From Deltaproteobacteria bacterium (GTDB lineage Bacteria; UBA10199; DSSB01): a stretch of 9,828 nucleotides of DNA. Each line of letters begins with the position of its first letter. Position 1 is the first letter of the stretch. A program made the translations under genes and the position numbers. Shown here piece by piece: positions 1 to 6,428 of this stretch. The stretch covers positions 1-9,828 of the forward strand of contig JAIOPF010000110.1 in assembly GCA_021414045.1 (NCBI GenBank). Direction: 5' to 3'. The notes below the pieces were generated by a model. It saw only the letters and a list, made by a program, of their open reading frames with translations, was not told where the DNA came from and did not search any database.

Positions 1-30
1 GGAATGAAAAGCATGGGTGATAAAAAACCC

Positions 31-48
31 TGACATTGGACGATGTCA
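31..48. repeat. Perfect 6-bp inverted repeat TGACAT-N6-ATGTCA
   Basis: TGACAT at 31-36 is mirrored by ATGTCA at 43-48 around a six-base spacer. The spacing and symmetry fit either a small hairpin or a dimeric-regulator binding site. No poly-T run follows. No regulator family is implied by the sequence alone. Confidence 0.3.
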
Positions 49-96
49 TCTTAACTAATTGGAATTATAGAAAAAATTTTAAGCGTCATTTTAGAG

Positions 97-123
97 GAGG
101 GTGGTAGGTAGAAATTTACCCTC
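97..123. repeat. Inverted repeat GAGGGT / ACCCTC
   Basis: GAGGGT at 97-102 pairs with ACCCTC at 118-123 across a 15-base loop, with an alternative inner pairing of GGTA (107-110) with TACC (117-120). It lies 47-73 bases beyond the stop codon of the minus-strand gene, so it could be part of that gene's 3' end. The lack of an adjacent U-run makes an intrinsic terminator only a weak possibility. Confidence 0.25.
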
Positions 124-131
124 ATGGGACG

Positions 132-154
132 GATTAAGATAATGCTTATCAATC
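132..154 (-). terminator. Candidate 3' hairpin of the minus-strand gene
   Basis: GATT (132-135) plus GATAA (138-142) pair with TTATC (146-150) plus AATC (151-154). This gives nine base pairs with a two-base bulge and a three-base TGC loop. It starts about 16 bases past the stop of the minus-strand gene, the usual place for a terminator or a 3'-end-protecting hairpin. The stem is AT-rich and no U-run follows, so a classical intrinsic terminator is not established; an operator is an alternative. Confidence 0.25.
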
Positions 155-169
155 AATAGGTTATAGAAT

Positions 170-1981
170 TTACAGGTTTTTGAGCCAAAAAATTCCGGCG
201 CCGATTCCGAGGATAGCCAAGAACAGGCTATACAGAATGAAAGTATAGAGGCGAGGGCTGCCGCGGAAACGTTCTCGCAAACCCATCAGTTCGTAGATGT
301 TCGCCGGGAAGCCGGCGGGAGGAGGCGGAGGGAGAAGAAGCGCGGCGGATTCGCCTTCCGAGGCGGTGCTTAAGCTGGGCGCCGCCTTGCGGTTTCCGAA
401 AATCGATCTTTCCAAGCGAGCTTGACTGAAGGGGTCGATGTTGCCCTTGGCGTTGAAGGTGACGTTTTTAGCGCATTCTTCCGCTTGGGTGTGTTTCAGC
501 TGTTCGGCGATATGGGCGAGCTCGGTGTAATTGATTTCGTCGCCGAAGGCGGCTTTCAAGTCTTTCGCGCTGATTTTTTGTCCCGGTCGGAGTTGGGCAA
601 GGAGTTTCAAAAGCAATTCGTTGTCGATGGCGACCTGGGTGAACTTTTCTTCCTTGGTTTTTTCATCCTGCAGGTATTTTAAATCGCCGACGAGGACGTT
701 GCCTTGCCCCTCCTTCTTGAAGAGGCCGCGGAAAATCGTCGCGAGCACCGCCTCCATCGATTTCTTCGCGCCCTTTTCTTGGTTGCCCATCTTCATCATG
801 CGGCCGAAAAAAGCTTCCCAGTCGCTTTTGGCAGGGAAGGAGGGCTCGCCGCCGTTCAAGGATTTTTCGAGGTCTTTTCCTTCTTCGAGGACTTCATGCA
901 ACAGCAAGGCGAAGCGGGTTTCAAAATCGAGCTGGCCTTCGCCGCCGCCTTCTTCCGCGCGCGCTCGTGCTTCTTGGAAGCCTTCGGTTTCGGATTTAAG
1001 GTGATCCGTTTCCTTGAGCGAACCGCCTTCCTTCCGGGCATGCATGCCGCGCTGCCGGATGACCTTGTTCATCATGGCCTGGGCTTCGGGGCTCAGGGGA
1101 TGGTCTCCTCCGTCTTCGCTGGGCATTTCGGTGAGGCTACCGTCGTCGTTCATGCGGAAGGCGCGGAATTCCTTTCCGTCCTTCACGAAGACGAGATTGC
1201 CACGCACCATCACCGCGACCGGAACCTGGCTATTGAGAAATTGTTGGCCCGCCGCCCCGCCCAATTGATTCATGATCAGGCGTTGGACTTGCTGGAGGAA
1301 ACCTCCAGGATTGAAAGCGCGGTTGGCGAAGGGCCTTGCGGCCGTTTCTCCGCCCGAACTGTAAGCCATGGCGTAATTAATGATTAGCGGAGCCACGTGT
1401 TCTTCGCCGCCCATGGGGGTCCTAGGCAAAGTGGGCAGCGTTCTAGGAAGGGTGCTTCCGTTTCCGGCGGGGTTTCCGCGAGCGCCGGCCTGGGGATTGG
1501 GACCGCTGCCTCCGTTGGCTTGTTGCTGTTGTTGCCTCTGCTGAATTTGGGTCCGCGCCGACTCGGGAGTGTTGGGCGAATTTGCCACCGACCAGCCCTG
1601 GGCGGGGATGGAACTGAGCGTCTGCGGGCGGGTCAGCGTGCGTCCGGCATCCCGCGCCTGCTGTTGGCTGGAACTTCGCGCCAAGAAACCGTCCATCTCG
1701 GTTTCGCGCACCAGGCCTTCGCCGACCTCGCGGCCTCGGGCTCGGTCGGCGGACCCGGAATCGCCTTCACGCGGAGTCCCTTCGGCGGGTCTTCCTTCCG
1801 TGTGCTGGGGGGCTTCCCGCGTCTGCTCTTGGGTCTGGGTTTGCTGGCGGAGGTTGGCGGCTTGTTGTTGGGCGTCGGTAGGCTTCGCTTGCTGGGCTTC
1901 GAACATGCTGTTGAGAATGTCCACCCCGCTCCGGGGAGGACCACCAACGCCGCCGCTACCGCCGCTTCCTGGGGATGCCAT
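170..1981 (-). CDS. Hypothetical Q-rich protein with C-terminal membrane anchor
   Basis: I do not recognise this 603-residue protein. Residues 1-190 are low complexity: Gly/Pro/Ser-rich at the start, then Gln-rich, with a Q-tract near 147-154. A more ordered segment follows at about 195-290 (a hydrophobic stretch around 198-207, then a beta-like run ending VPVAVMVRGNLVFVKDGKEF, 253-272). A charged helical region covers about 350-500, with FETRFALLLHEVLEEGKDLE at 353-372. A proline run (PPPPP, 551-555) precedes a single hydrophobic helix at about 579-600 that ends three residues from the C-terminus, so it is probably tail-anchored. There is no signal peptide. The start is well supported: AAGGAG (complement of 1987-1992) lies five bases before the ATG, and the stop is TAA at 170-172. 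Frame use agrees with GC-rich coding, and the long plus-strand ORFs across it are shadows. The disordered front and membrane tail suggest a scaffold or surface-organising role, but function is unknown. Confidence 0.8.
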   Translation of the reverse strand: MASPGSGGSGGVGGPPRSGVDILNSMFEAQQAKPTDAQQQAANLRQQTQTQEQTREAPQHTEGRPAEGTPREGDSGSADRARGREVGEGLVRETEMDGFLARSSSQQQARDAGRTLTRPQTLSSIPAQGWSVANSPNTPESARTQIQQRQQQQQANGGSGPNPQAGARGNPAGNGSTLPRTLPTLPRTPMGGEEHVAPLIINYAMAYSSGGETAARPFANRAFNPGGFLQQVQRLIMNQLGGAAGQQFLNSQVPVAVMVRGNLVFVKDGKEFRAFRMNDDGSLTEMPSEDGGDHPLSPEAQAMMNKVIRQRGMHARKEGGSLKETDHLKSETEGFQEARARAEEGGGEGQLDFETRFALLLHEVLEEGKDLEKSLNGGEPSFPAKSDWEAFFGRMMKMGNQEKGAKKSMEAVLATIFRGLFKKEGQGNVLVGDLKYLQDEKTKEEKFTQVAIDNELLLKLLAQLRPGQKISAKDLKAAFGDEINYTELAHIAEQLKHTQAEECAKNVTFNAKGNIDPFSQARLERSIFGNRKAAPSLSTASEGESAALLLPPPPPAGFPANIYELMGLRERFRGSPRLYTFILYSLFLAILGIGAGIFWLKNL

Positions 1982-2118
1982 GTCCGCTCCTTAAATTAGG
2001 CCTAAACAACCTGATCCTAGCGAATTATCGGCGGAAAGTCTTATGGAATTCCGTATTTGGCCCTTTTTTCCGCTTCCCTTGACCCTTTTCAGGGGTGGGA
2101 TTAGAGAGTCCCGGCCTT
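1982..2118. promoter_or_regulatory. Divergent intergenic region between the 603-aa gene and mfd
   Basis: Both flanking genes must be transcribed outward from here. The minus-strand ribosome-binding site is clear (CTCCTT on the plus strand, 1987-1992). Toward mfd, TTGACC at 2079-2084 is followed after 17 bases by TAGAGA (2102-2107). The -35 is good and the -10 is weak, and use of it would leave almost no leader before the ATG at 2119. For the minus gene a GATAAT (complement of 2024-2029) is a possible -10 without a convincing -35. A perfect eight-base palindrome GGAATTCC at 2045-2052, with further TA/TA symmetry two bases out, sits in the middle and could be an operator. Confidence 0.35.
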
Positions 2119-2880
2119 ATGCAGAAGATCCAGGAATTATTGGATTCCACGGCCTCCGGAGCCAGCCGTGACTTCAGCGGCCTCAGCGGGTCGGCCCTGG
2201 CCTATGCCCTTGTCCAACTTTTTCGAAAGGAGGGCCGGCCGCTCCACGTCTTTTTACCGACCCCCAAGGCGGCCTGGGAGCTGGAGGAGGACCTGCGTTT
2301 TTTCCTCGGTTCTTCCGAGGCCGTCCTCTCACTGCCGCCCATGGGCATTTTGCCTTATTACGGCCTTAGTCCGAATCCCGAGGCGGTGGCCCGGCGCATG
2401 GCCGCGCTGCATGGATTGCTCCAGCGTCGCGAACCCTATCTCGCGCTATTTTCGATGTCGGCCTTGACCCGGCGCCTGCCGCCCAAATCCATTTTTGGCG
2501 AATATTCGGACTATGTCGTGGCAAAAGAAGACCTGCCGAGGGAGGATTTTCAGAAAAAGCTGCTCGCCGCCGGTTATCTGCACGTGCCCATCGTGGAAGA
2601 TCCCGGCACCTTCTGCAAACGAGGCGGCATCCTGGATTTGTATTCCCCGCAGATGGAGCGGCCGGTGAAACCCTGGCTTTGGCGAATCGCCGTTTCCGGG
2701 AGCACGCCGACGAACTGGGGCTGTCTAAAGGAGAACGCGATCCTTTCTTCGAGGCCCTCAAGCACCGCATGGCGCCGCCGGCCCTCGAGACTTTCCTTCC
2801 GCTTTTTTACGAGAAGACCGCCACGATCTTCGATTATCTTCCCGGCCAGAGCCGCTGCGTGTGGGTCGAGCCGGAGTTGA
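2119..2880 (+). CDS. mfd: Transcription-repair coupling factor Mfd, N-terminal fragment (frame broken)
   Basis: This is the N-terminal, UvrB-like module of Mfd, the ATP-dependent translocase that removes stalled RNA polymerase and recruits UvrA. Genuine Mfd sequence runs from the ATG at 2119 to the Lys codon at 2668-2670 (184 residues). It includes LPPMGILPYYGLSPNPEA (72-89) and KRGGILDLYSPQMERPVK (167-184), matching the family's RGG(I/L)(L/V)D motif. After that the frame is lost and about 69 unrelated residues follow to the stop at 2878-2880. The proper continuation is found one frame back from 2667 onward. A GTG at 2095 would add eight residues, but its AGGG abuts the codon, so I prefer the ATG; its own ribosome-binding site (GAGAG, about 10 bases upstream) is also weak. 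As read, the fragment should be non-functional or unstable. Identity of the domain is secure; whether the break is real or an assembly error is not. Confidence 0.88.
   Translation: MQKIQELLDSTASGASRDFSGLSGSALAYALVQLFRKEGRPLHVFLPTPKAAWELEEDLRFFLGSSEAVLSLPPMGILPYYGLSPNPEAVARRMAALHGLLQRREPYLALFSMSALTRRLPPKSIFGEYSDYVVAKEDLPREDFQKKLLAAGYLHVPIVEDPGTFCKRGGILDLYSPQMERPVKPWLWRIAVSGSTPTNWGCLKENAILSSRPSSTAWRRRPSRLSFRFFTRRPPRSSIIFPARAAACGSSRS
2665..2681 (+). other. mfd: Deletion/frameshift junction inside mfd
   Basis: Frame 1 encodes genuine Mfd up to PVK (AAA at 2668-2670), and frame 3 encodes genuine Mfd from about GAA at 2667 (reading ETLALANRRFREH). Compared with my recollection of E. coli Mfd, about 37-40 residues are missing between them, including the segment with the FF-D-(D/E)-(I/V)-(E/D)-S and FD-x-x-(S/T)-Q-(R/K) signatures. 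Restoring frame requires a missing length of 3n+1 bases, so a loss of roughly 110-120 bases is the simplest explanation, not a single-base error. No ribosomal slippery heptamer is present. Confidence 0.75.
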
Positions 2881-5459
2881 GCCGGCGGCATTTCGACGAG
2901 TTGCGCTCGGAGGCCGACGCCGCTTATCCCAGCAACCACACGGCGGAACGCGCGGTGGCTCCCGCGGAACTCTTCTTGAATTGGGGCGAAGTCGAATCCG
3001 CGATCGAGGCGAGGAAGGCTTGGAACTACCACGAGCTCGCCGGAGGCCCCGACGTCGCCTCCTTCGCGGTGCGGGGACACGAAGAGTTGAGCGCCTTGCT
3101 CAAGCACGCGCATCTCAGCGAAGAGATGCTCAAGCCCCTGACCGATCGCTTGAAGGAATGGCAGCGGCAGGGTACCCGCATCTTGATGGTCGCTGGCACC
3201 CATTCGCAGCGCTTGCGCCTCATGGACCTCCTGGAACGCGCGGGGCTGCGCTTGCGGGAATTGCCGGGCGGTTTTCCCGAATTCGTCGACCTCCGCGCCC
3301 AATCGCAGCCCATCTATCTTTGCGAGGGTCACTTGTCGAAAGGCTTCCTTTGGGAGGGCGAGGGAATCGCCCTGCTCACCGACGAGGAAGTCTTCGGCGA
3401 GAAACAACGGCGGAAAAAAGGGGAATCGAAGAAGGCCGAAGCCTTCACGACCTTCGACGAGTTGGGGGAGGGGGATTACATCGTCCACGAGGAGCACGGG
3501 CTGGGCGTCTACCGCGGCCTGCAGACCCTCGCGCTGGACGGGCATCCGAACGACTTCTTGCTGTTGGAATACTTGGGCGGCGACAAGCTCTACCTACCCG
3601 TCTACCGGCTGAATCTCGTCAGTCGCTACAGCGCCCAAGAAGGGGCCGTTCCGCGCCTCGACAAGCTGGGCACCGGCACTTGGGACAAGAACAAGGCCAA
3701 GGTCAAAAAGGCCCTGCGCGCGATGGCGGGGGAACTTCTCAAGCTCTATGCCGAACGCGCGACGCTGCGCGGGCATGCCTTCAGTGCCGGGGGGATGCTC
3801 TACGAAGAGTTCGAGGCGACCTTTCCCTTCGAGGAGACGCCGGACCAATTGCGGGCCATCCGCGAGGTCAACCAGGACATGGACGAAGAGCGGCCCATGG
3901 ACCGGCTCATCTGCGGCGACGTCGGCTTCGGCAAGACCGAGGTCGCGATGCGGGCGGCCTTCCGCGCCTTGGTCGACAACAAGCAGGTCGCGGTCTTGGT
4001 GCCGACGACAGTATTGGCCTTGCAGCACGAGCGCAATTTTCGGGCTCGCTTCCAAAATTTCCCCGCCTCCGTCGAGATGCTTTCGCGCTTCGTCAAACCC
4101 AAGCAGCACCAAGAGGTGGTTGAAAAATTGGCTCAGGGAAAAGTCGACATCGTCATCGGGACTCACTCCCTGCTGGGCAAAGAAATCCAATTCAAGGATC
4201 TTGGCTTGGTGATCGTCGACGAAGAGCACCGCTTCGGCGTCGCGCAGAAGGAGAAGATCAAGAAGTTTAAGAAGTTGGCCGATGTTTTGACGCTGACGGC
4301 GACACCCATTCCGCGCACTTTGAACATGTCCCTTTCCGGGATCCGCGACCTCTCCGTTATCGCGACGCCGCCCGTCGACCGGTTGGCCATTCAAACTTTC
4401 GTCGCGCCTTACAACGAGCCTCTGATCCGCGAAGCCATCCTCCGCGAGCTTTCCCGCGGAGGGCAGGTCTACTTCATTCATAATCGGGTGCAGAATATCT
4501 TGGAGATCCAGCGGCGCTTGCAGGAGATCGTCCCCGAGGCCAAGATCGAGGTCGGCCACGGGCAAATGGAAGAAGGCCAGCTCGAGGAAGTGATGATCCG
4601 CTTCGTCAACCGCGAGTTCAATGTCTTTCTCTCGACGACCATCGTCGAATCGGGACTGGATATCCCCTCGGCCAATACGATGATCGTCAATCGTGCCGAT
4701 ACTTTCGGCTTGGCCCAGCTCTACCAATTGCGGGGGCGCATCGGGCGCTCCAACCTCAGGGCCTACGCTTATTTGATGATTCCAGGACAGGATGCCATCA
4801 CGCCGCGGGCCCGCGCCCGTCTGTCGGTGTTGCAGCGCTATACCGAGCTGGGATCCGGATTTAAGATCGCCGCCCACGATCTCGAGATTCGCGGCTCCGG
4901 CAACCTGCTCGGCCCCGAACAATCCGGCCAAATCGCGGCGGTGGGCTACGACCTTTATACCCGCCTGCTGGAAGAGGCGATCATGGACGTGAAGGGCGAG
5001 ACGCGGCGCGAGGCCCCCGATCCCGAATTGCAGCTCAAGCTTTCGGCCTCCATCCCGGAAGAATACATTCCCGAGACGACGATGCGGCTGACCCTATATA
5101 AGCGGCTCGCCAGCGTCGCCGATGAAGCCGAACTGGACGCCTTGGCGGAAGAGGTCCACGACCGTTTTGGAAAACTCCCCGAGGCTGTCCAGAACCTTAT
5201 CGTCGTGATGCGGGTTAAGGCCCTTTCCCGGCGCGCCTGGATCAAGTCGGTGCGCCTGGAAAGCCGGCGGGTGGTCTTCCTCTTCGATCCCGAGTCTCCC
5301 ATCGACGTGGCCGACCTGACCAAGACCATCGCCCGCGAGCCTTCCCGTTTTCGCTGGTTGGCTCCCCAGGAATTGGCGATGAATTTCAAGGCCGGCAAGG
5401 AAGACGCGGCCCTGGATTCCATCCAGAAGTTCCTGGCGGGATTGAGGGTCGGGGATTAG
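2679..5459 (+). CDS. mfd: Transcription-repair coupling factor Mfd, C-terminal part (RNAP-binding and translocase domains)
   Basis: This is the larger part of Mfd, 926 residues when counted from the first available start, TTG at 2679. That start has no ribosome-binding site and is probably not a natural one. In order it contains the domain-3 region (about 45-230), the CarD-like RNA-polymerase-interacting domain (DELGEGDYIVHEEHGLGVYR, 260-279), and the RecG-like superfamily-2 motor. The motor has Walker A GDVGFGKT (413-420, bases 3915-3938), DEEH (514-517, bases 4218-4229), LTLTATPIPRTLNM (537-550) and QLRGRIGRS (683-691). The C-terminal TRCF domain (about 790-920) is present too. All motor motifs are intact. 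With the N-terminal part this totals about 1,115 residues against 1,148 in E. coli, so the shortfall matches the junction deletion. If this half were translated alone it would keep RNAP binding and ATPase but lack UvrA recruitment and N-terminal autoinhibition. The next gene starts 36 bases downstream, so the run is probably one operon. Confidence 0.93.
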   Translation: MANRRFREHADELGLSKGERDPFFEALKHRMAPPALETFLPLFYEKTATIFDYLPGQSRCVWVEPELSRRHFDELRSEADAAYPSNHTAERAVAPAELFLNWGEVESAIEARKAWNYHELAGGPDVASFAVRGHEELSALLKHAHLSEEMLKPLTDRLKEWQRQGTRILMVAGTHSQRLRLMDLLERAGLRLRELPGGFPEFVDLRAQSQPIYLCEGHLSKGFLWEGEGIALLTDEEVFGEKQRRKKGESKKAEAFTTFDELGEGDYIVHEEHGLGVYRGLQTLALDGHPNDFLLLEYLGGDKLYLPVYRLNLVSRYSAQEGAVPRLDKLGTGTWDKNKAKVKKALRAMAGELLKLYAERATLRGHAFSAGGMLYEEFEATFPFEETPDQLRAIREVNQDMDEERPMDRLICGDVGFGKTEVAMRAAFRALVDNKQVAVLVPTTVLALQHERNFRARFQNFPASVEMLSRFVKPKQHQEVVEKLAQGKVDIVIGTHSLLGKEIQFKDLGLVIVDEEHRFGVAQKEKIKKFKKLADVLTLTATPIPRTLNMSLSGIRDLSVIATPPVDRLAIQTFVAPYNEPLIREAILRELSRGGQVYFIHNRVQNILEIQRRLQEIVPEAKIEVGHGQMEEGQLEEVMIRFVNREFNVFLSTTIVESGLDIPSANTMIVNRADTFGLAQLYQLRGRIGRSNLRAYAYLMIPGQDAITPRARARLSVLQRYTELGSGFKIAAHDLEIRGSGNLLGPEQSGQIAAVGYDLYTRLLEEAIMDVKGETRREAPDPELQLKLSASIPEEYIPETTMRLTLYKRLASVADEAELDALAEEVHDRFGKLPEAVQNLIVVMRVKALSRRAWIKSVRLESRRVVFLFDPESPIDVADLTKTIAREPSRFRWLAPQELAMNFKAGKEDAALDSIQKFLAGLRVGD

Positions 5460-5495
5460 TTGCCAGTCCCGCGGCGATTCTGTTAGGCAGGCGCC

Positions 5496-6428
5496 ATGGC
5501 CAGACGGCTTATTCCATGGGTGCTTTTCCTGCTGATTTTCGGCGCTTGCACCCATTTCGATCCCGAAACAGTGACGGCGACCCTCGACGGAGTTCCGATC
5601 AAGGCGCGGGAAGTCCAACAGGCCCTGGAAAGGGAAAAGGAGAAATATTCTCCGGAAAAACTGCGTTCCCGGGCGGACTTTCTCAAGATCAAGGAGAAAA
5701 CCTTGGGCGAGATCATTGACCGCCGATTGTTGCTCAAAGAGGCGACGGCTCAAGGCACTTTCATCAGCGAGGAGGAATTTCAGGACGAACTTCGCAAATA
5801 CAAGAGCAACTATACCGAGGTGAGTTTCCAAAAGATGCTTCAAGAGCGGGGGATTTCCAATGAAGCATGGCTTCAGCTGCGCCGGGAGAGCTTTATCGTC
5901 TCAAAATTCCTGTCCGGAGCCGGCCCCGAGGATCACGACGTGGACCAAGAGGCCGTCAAGAAGTACTACGACGAGCACTCGGACGAGTTCAAAATTCCCG
6001 AGACGGTGCACGTGAGGCAGATCGTGACCGACACCAAGGAAAAGGCCGAATCCATCCTCCGGCGCCTGCGCCAGGGCGAGAATTTCGCCAAATTGGCCCG
6101 AGACCTTTCCCTATCCCCGGACCGCTCCGAGGGGGGGGATTTGGGGTTCATCCCCCGGGGTAGCTTTCCCAGGGAGTTCGAGGTCTGTTTTACGATGAAT
6201 CCGGGCGAAATTTCCCCGATAATTCCGAGTCTTTACGGCTTCCACCTGTTTAAGGTAATAGAGAAGGCGCCTGGCCGGACCCTGGATTTGACCGAGGTAA
6301 GCCAGAAAATTTTCCTGCAACTAAAGCAGCAAAGTCGCGAAAAATATATGAAAACCCTTTTGGAGAGGCTGCGTTCTCAGGCCAAGATTGAAATCAACCG
6401 GGATGTCCTGGAGAGGATGACTTTATGA
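5496..6428 (+). CDS. PpiC-type (parvulin) peptidyl-prolyl isomerase lipoprotein, SurA/PrsA-like
   Basis: This 310-residue protein is a probable envelope folding factor. A short basic start and hydrophobic core end in LLIFGAC, placing a lipidated Cys at residue 18; Phe at -3 is less usual, but the pattern fits a lipobox. Residues about 25-165 form the charged helical SurA-N-like chaperone region. The parvulin domain covers about 168-258, with SEGGDLGFIPRGSF (211-224), a family hallmark, and YGFH (247-250) carrying the C-terminal active-site His. The N-terminal active-site His of parvulins (HIL in PrsA and SurA) is Gln175 here, in the motif VRQIV, so isomerase activity may be weak or absent. 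The start is supported by GGCAGG (5486-5491) four bases before the ATG. It overlaps the next gene by four bases (ATGA, 6425-6428), implying translational coupling. It is likely to act in the periplasm on outer-membrane or secreted proteins. The family is certain; the exact subfamily (PrsA, PpiD or SurA) is not. Confidence 0.87.
   Translation: MARRLIPWVLFLLIFGACTHFDPETVTATLDGVPIKAREVQQALEREKEKYSPEKLRSRADFLKIKEKTLGEIIDRRLLLKEATAQGTFISEEEFQDELRKYKSNYTEVSFQKMLQERGISNEAWLQLRRESFIVSKFLSGAGPEDHDVDQEAVKKYYDEHSDEFKIPETVHVRQIVTDTKEKAESILRRLRQGENFAKLARDLSLSPDRSEGGDLGFIPRGSFPREFEVCFTMNPGEISPIIPSLYGFHLFKVIEKAPGRTLDLTEVSQKIFLQLKQQSREKYMKTLLERLRSQAKIEINRDVLERMTL

Larger units (their letters stand above)
1..169. 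other. AT-rich non-coding region with inverted repeats
   Basis: This stretch is much more AT-rich than the rest of the window and contains no ORF of useful length. A short open stretch on the plus strand ends at a TGA at 31-33 and could be the last codons of a gene entering from the left, but ten codons are too few to judge. If so, that gene and the minus-strand gene ending at 170 converge here, and the inverted repeats at 31-48, 97-123 and 132-154 could include terminators. None is followed by a clean T-run on either strand, so their role is open. Confidence 0.5.

Noticed and set aside
422..1999. Several plus-strand open frames opposite the 603-residue gene
   Set aside because: They are fragmented and lack ribosome-binding sites, whereas the minus strand has one continuous frame with a strong AAGGAG site and a sensible membrane anchor.
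2665..2690. Programmed ribosomal frameshift joining the two mfd frames
   Set aside because: The frame change is -1, but the bases here (GTG AAA CCC) do not form an X-XXY-YYZ slippery heptamer, and about 37-40 expected residues are missing. Slippage would not restore them.
2861..4123. Plus-strand 420-codon open frame overlapping mfd
   Set aside because: The translation is Arg/Gly-rich and repetitive, typical of an out-of-frame reading of GC-rich codons; the overlapping frame is clearly Mfd.
3594..4931. Long minus-strand open frame (445 codons) under mfd
   Set aside because: It is antisense to the most conserved Mfd motor motifs, its translation resembles no protein, and GC-rich coding often leaves such stop-free shadows.
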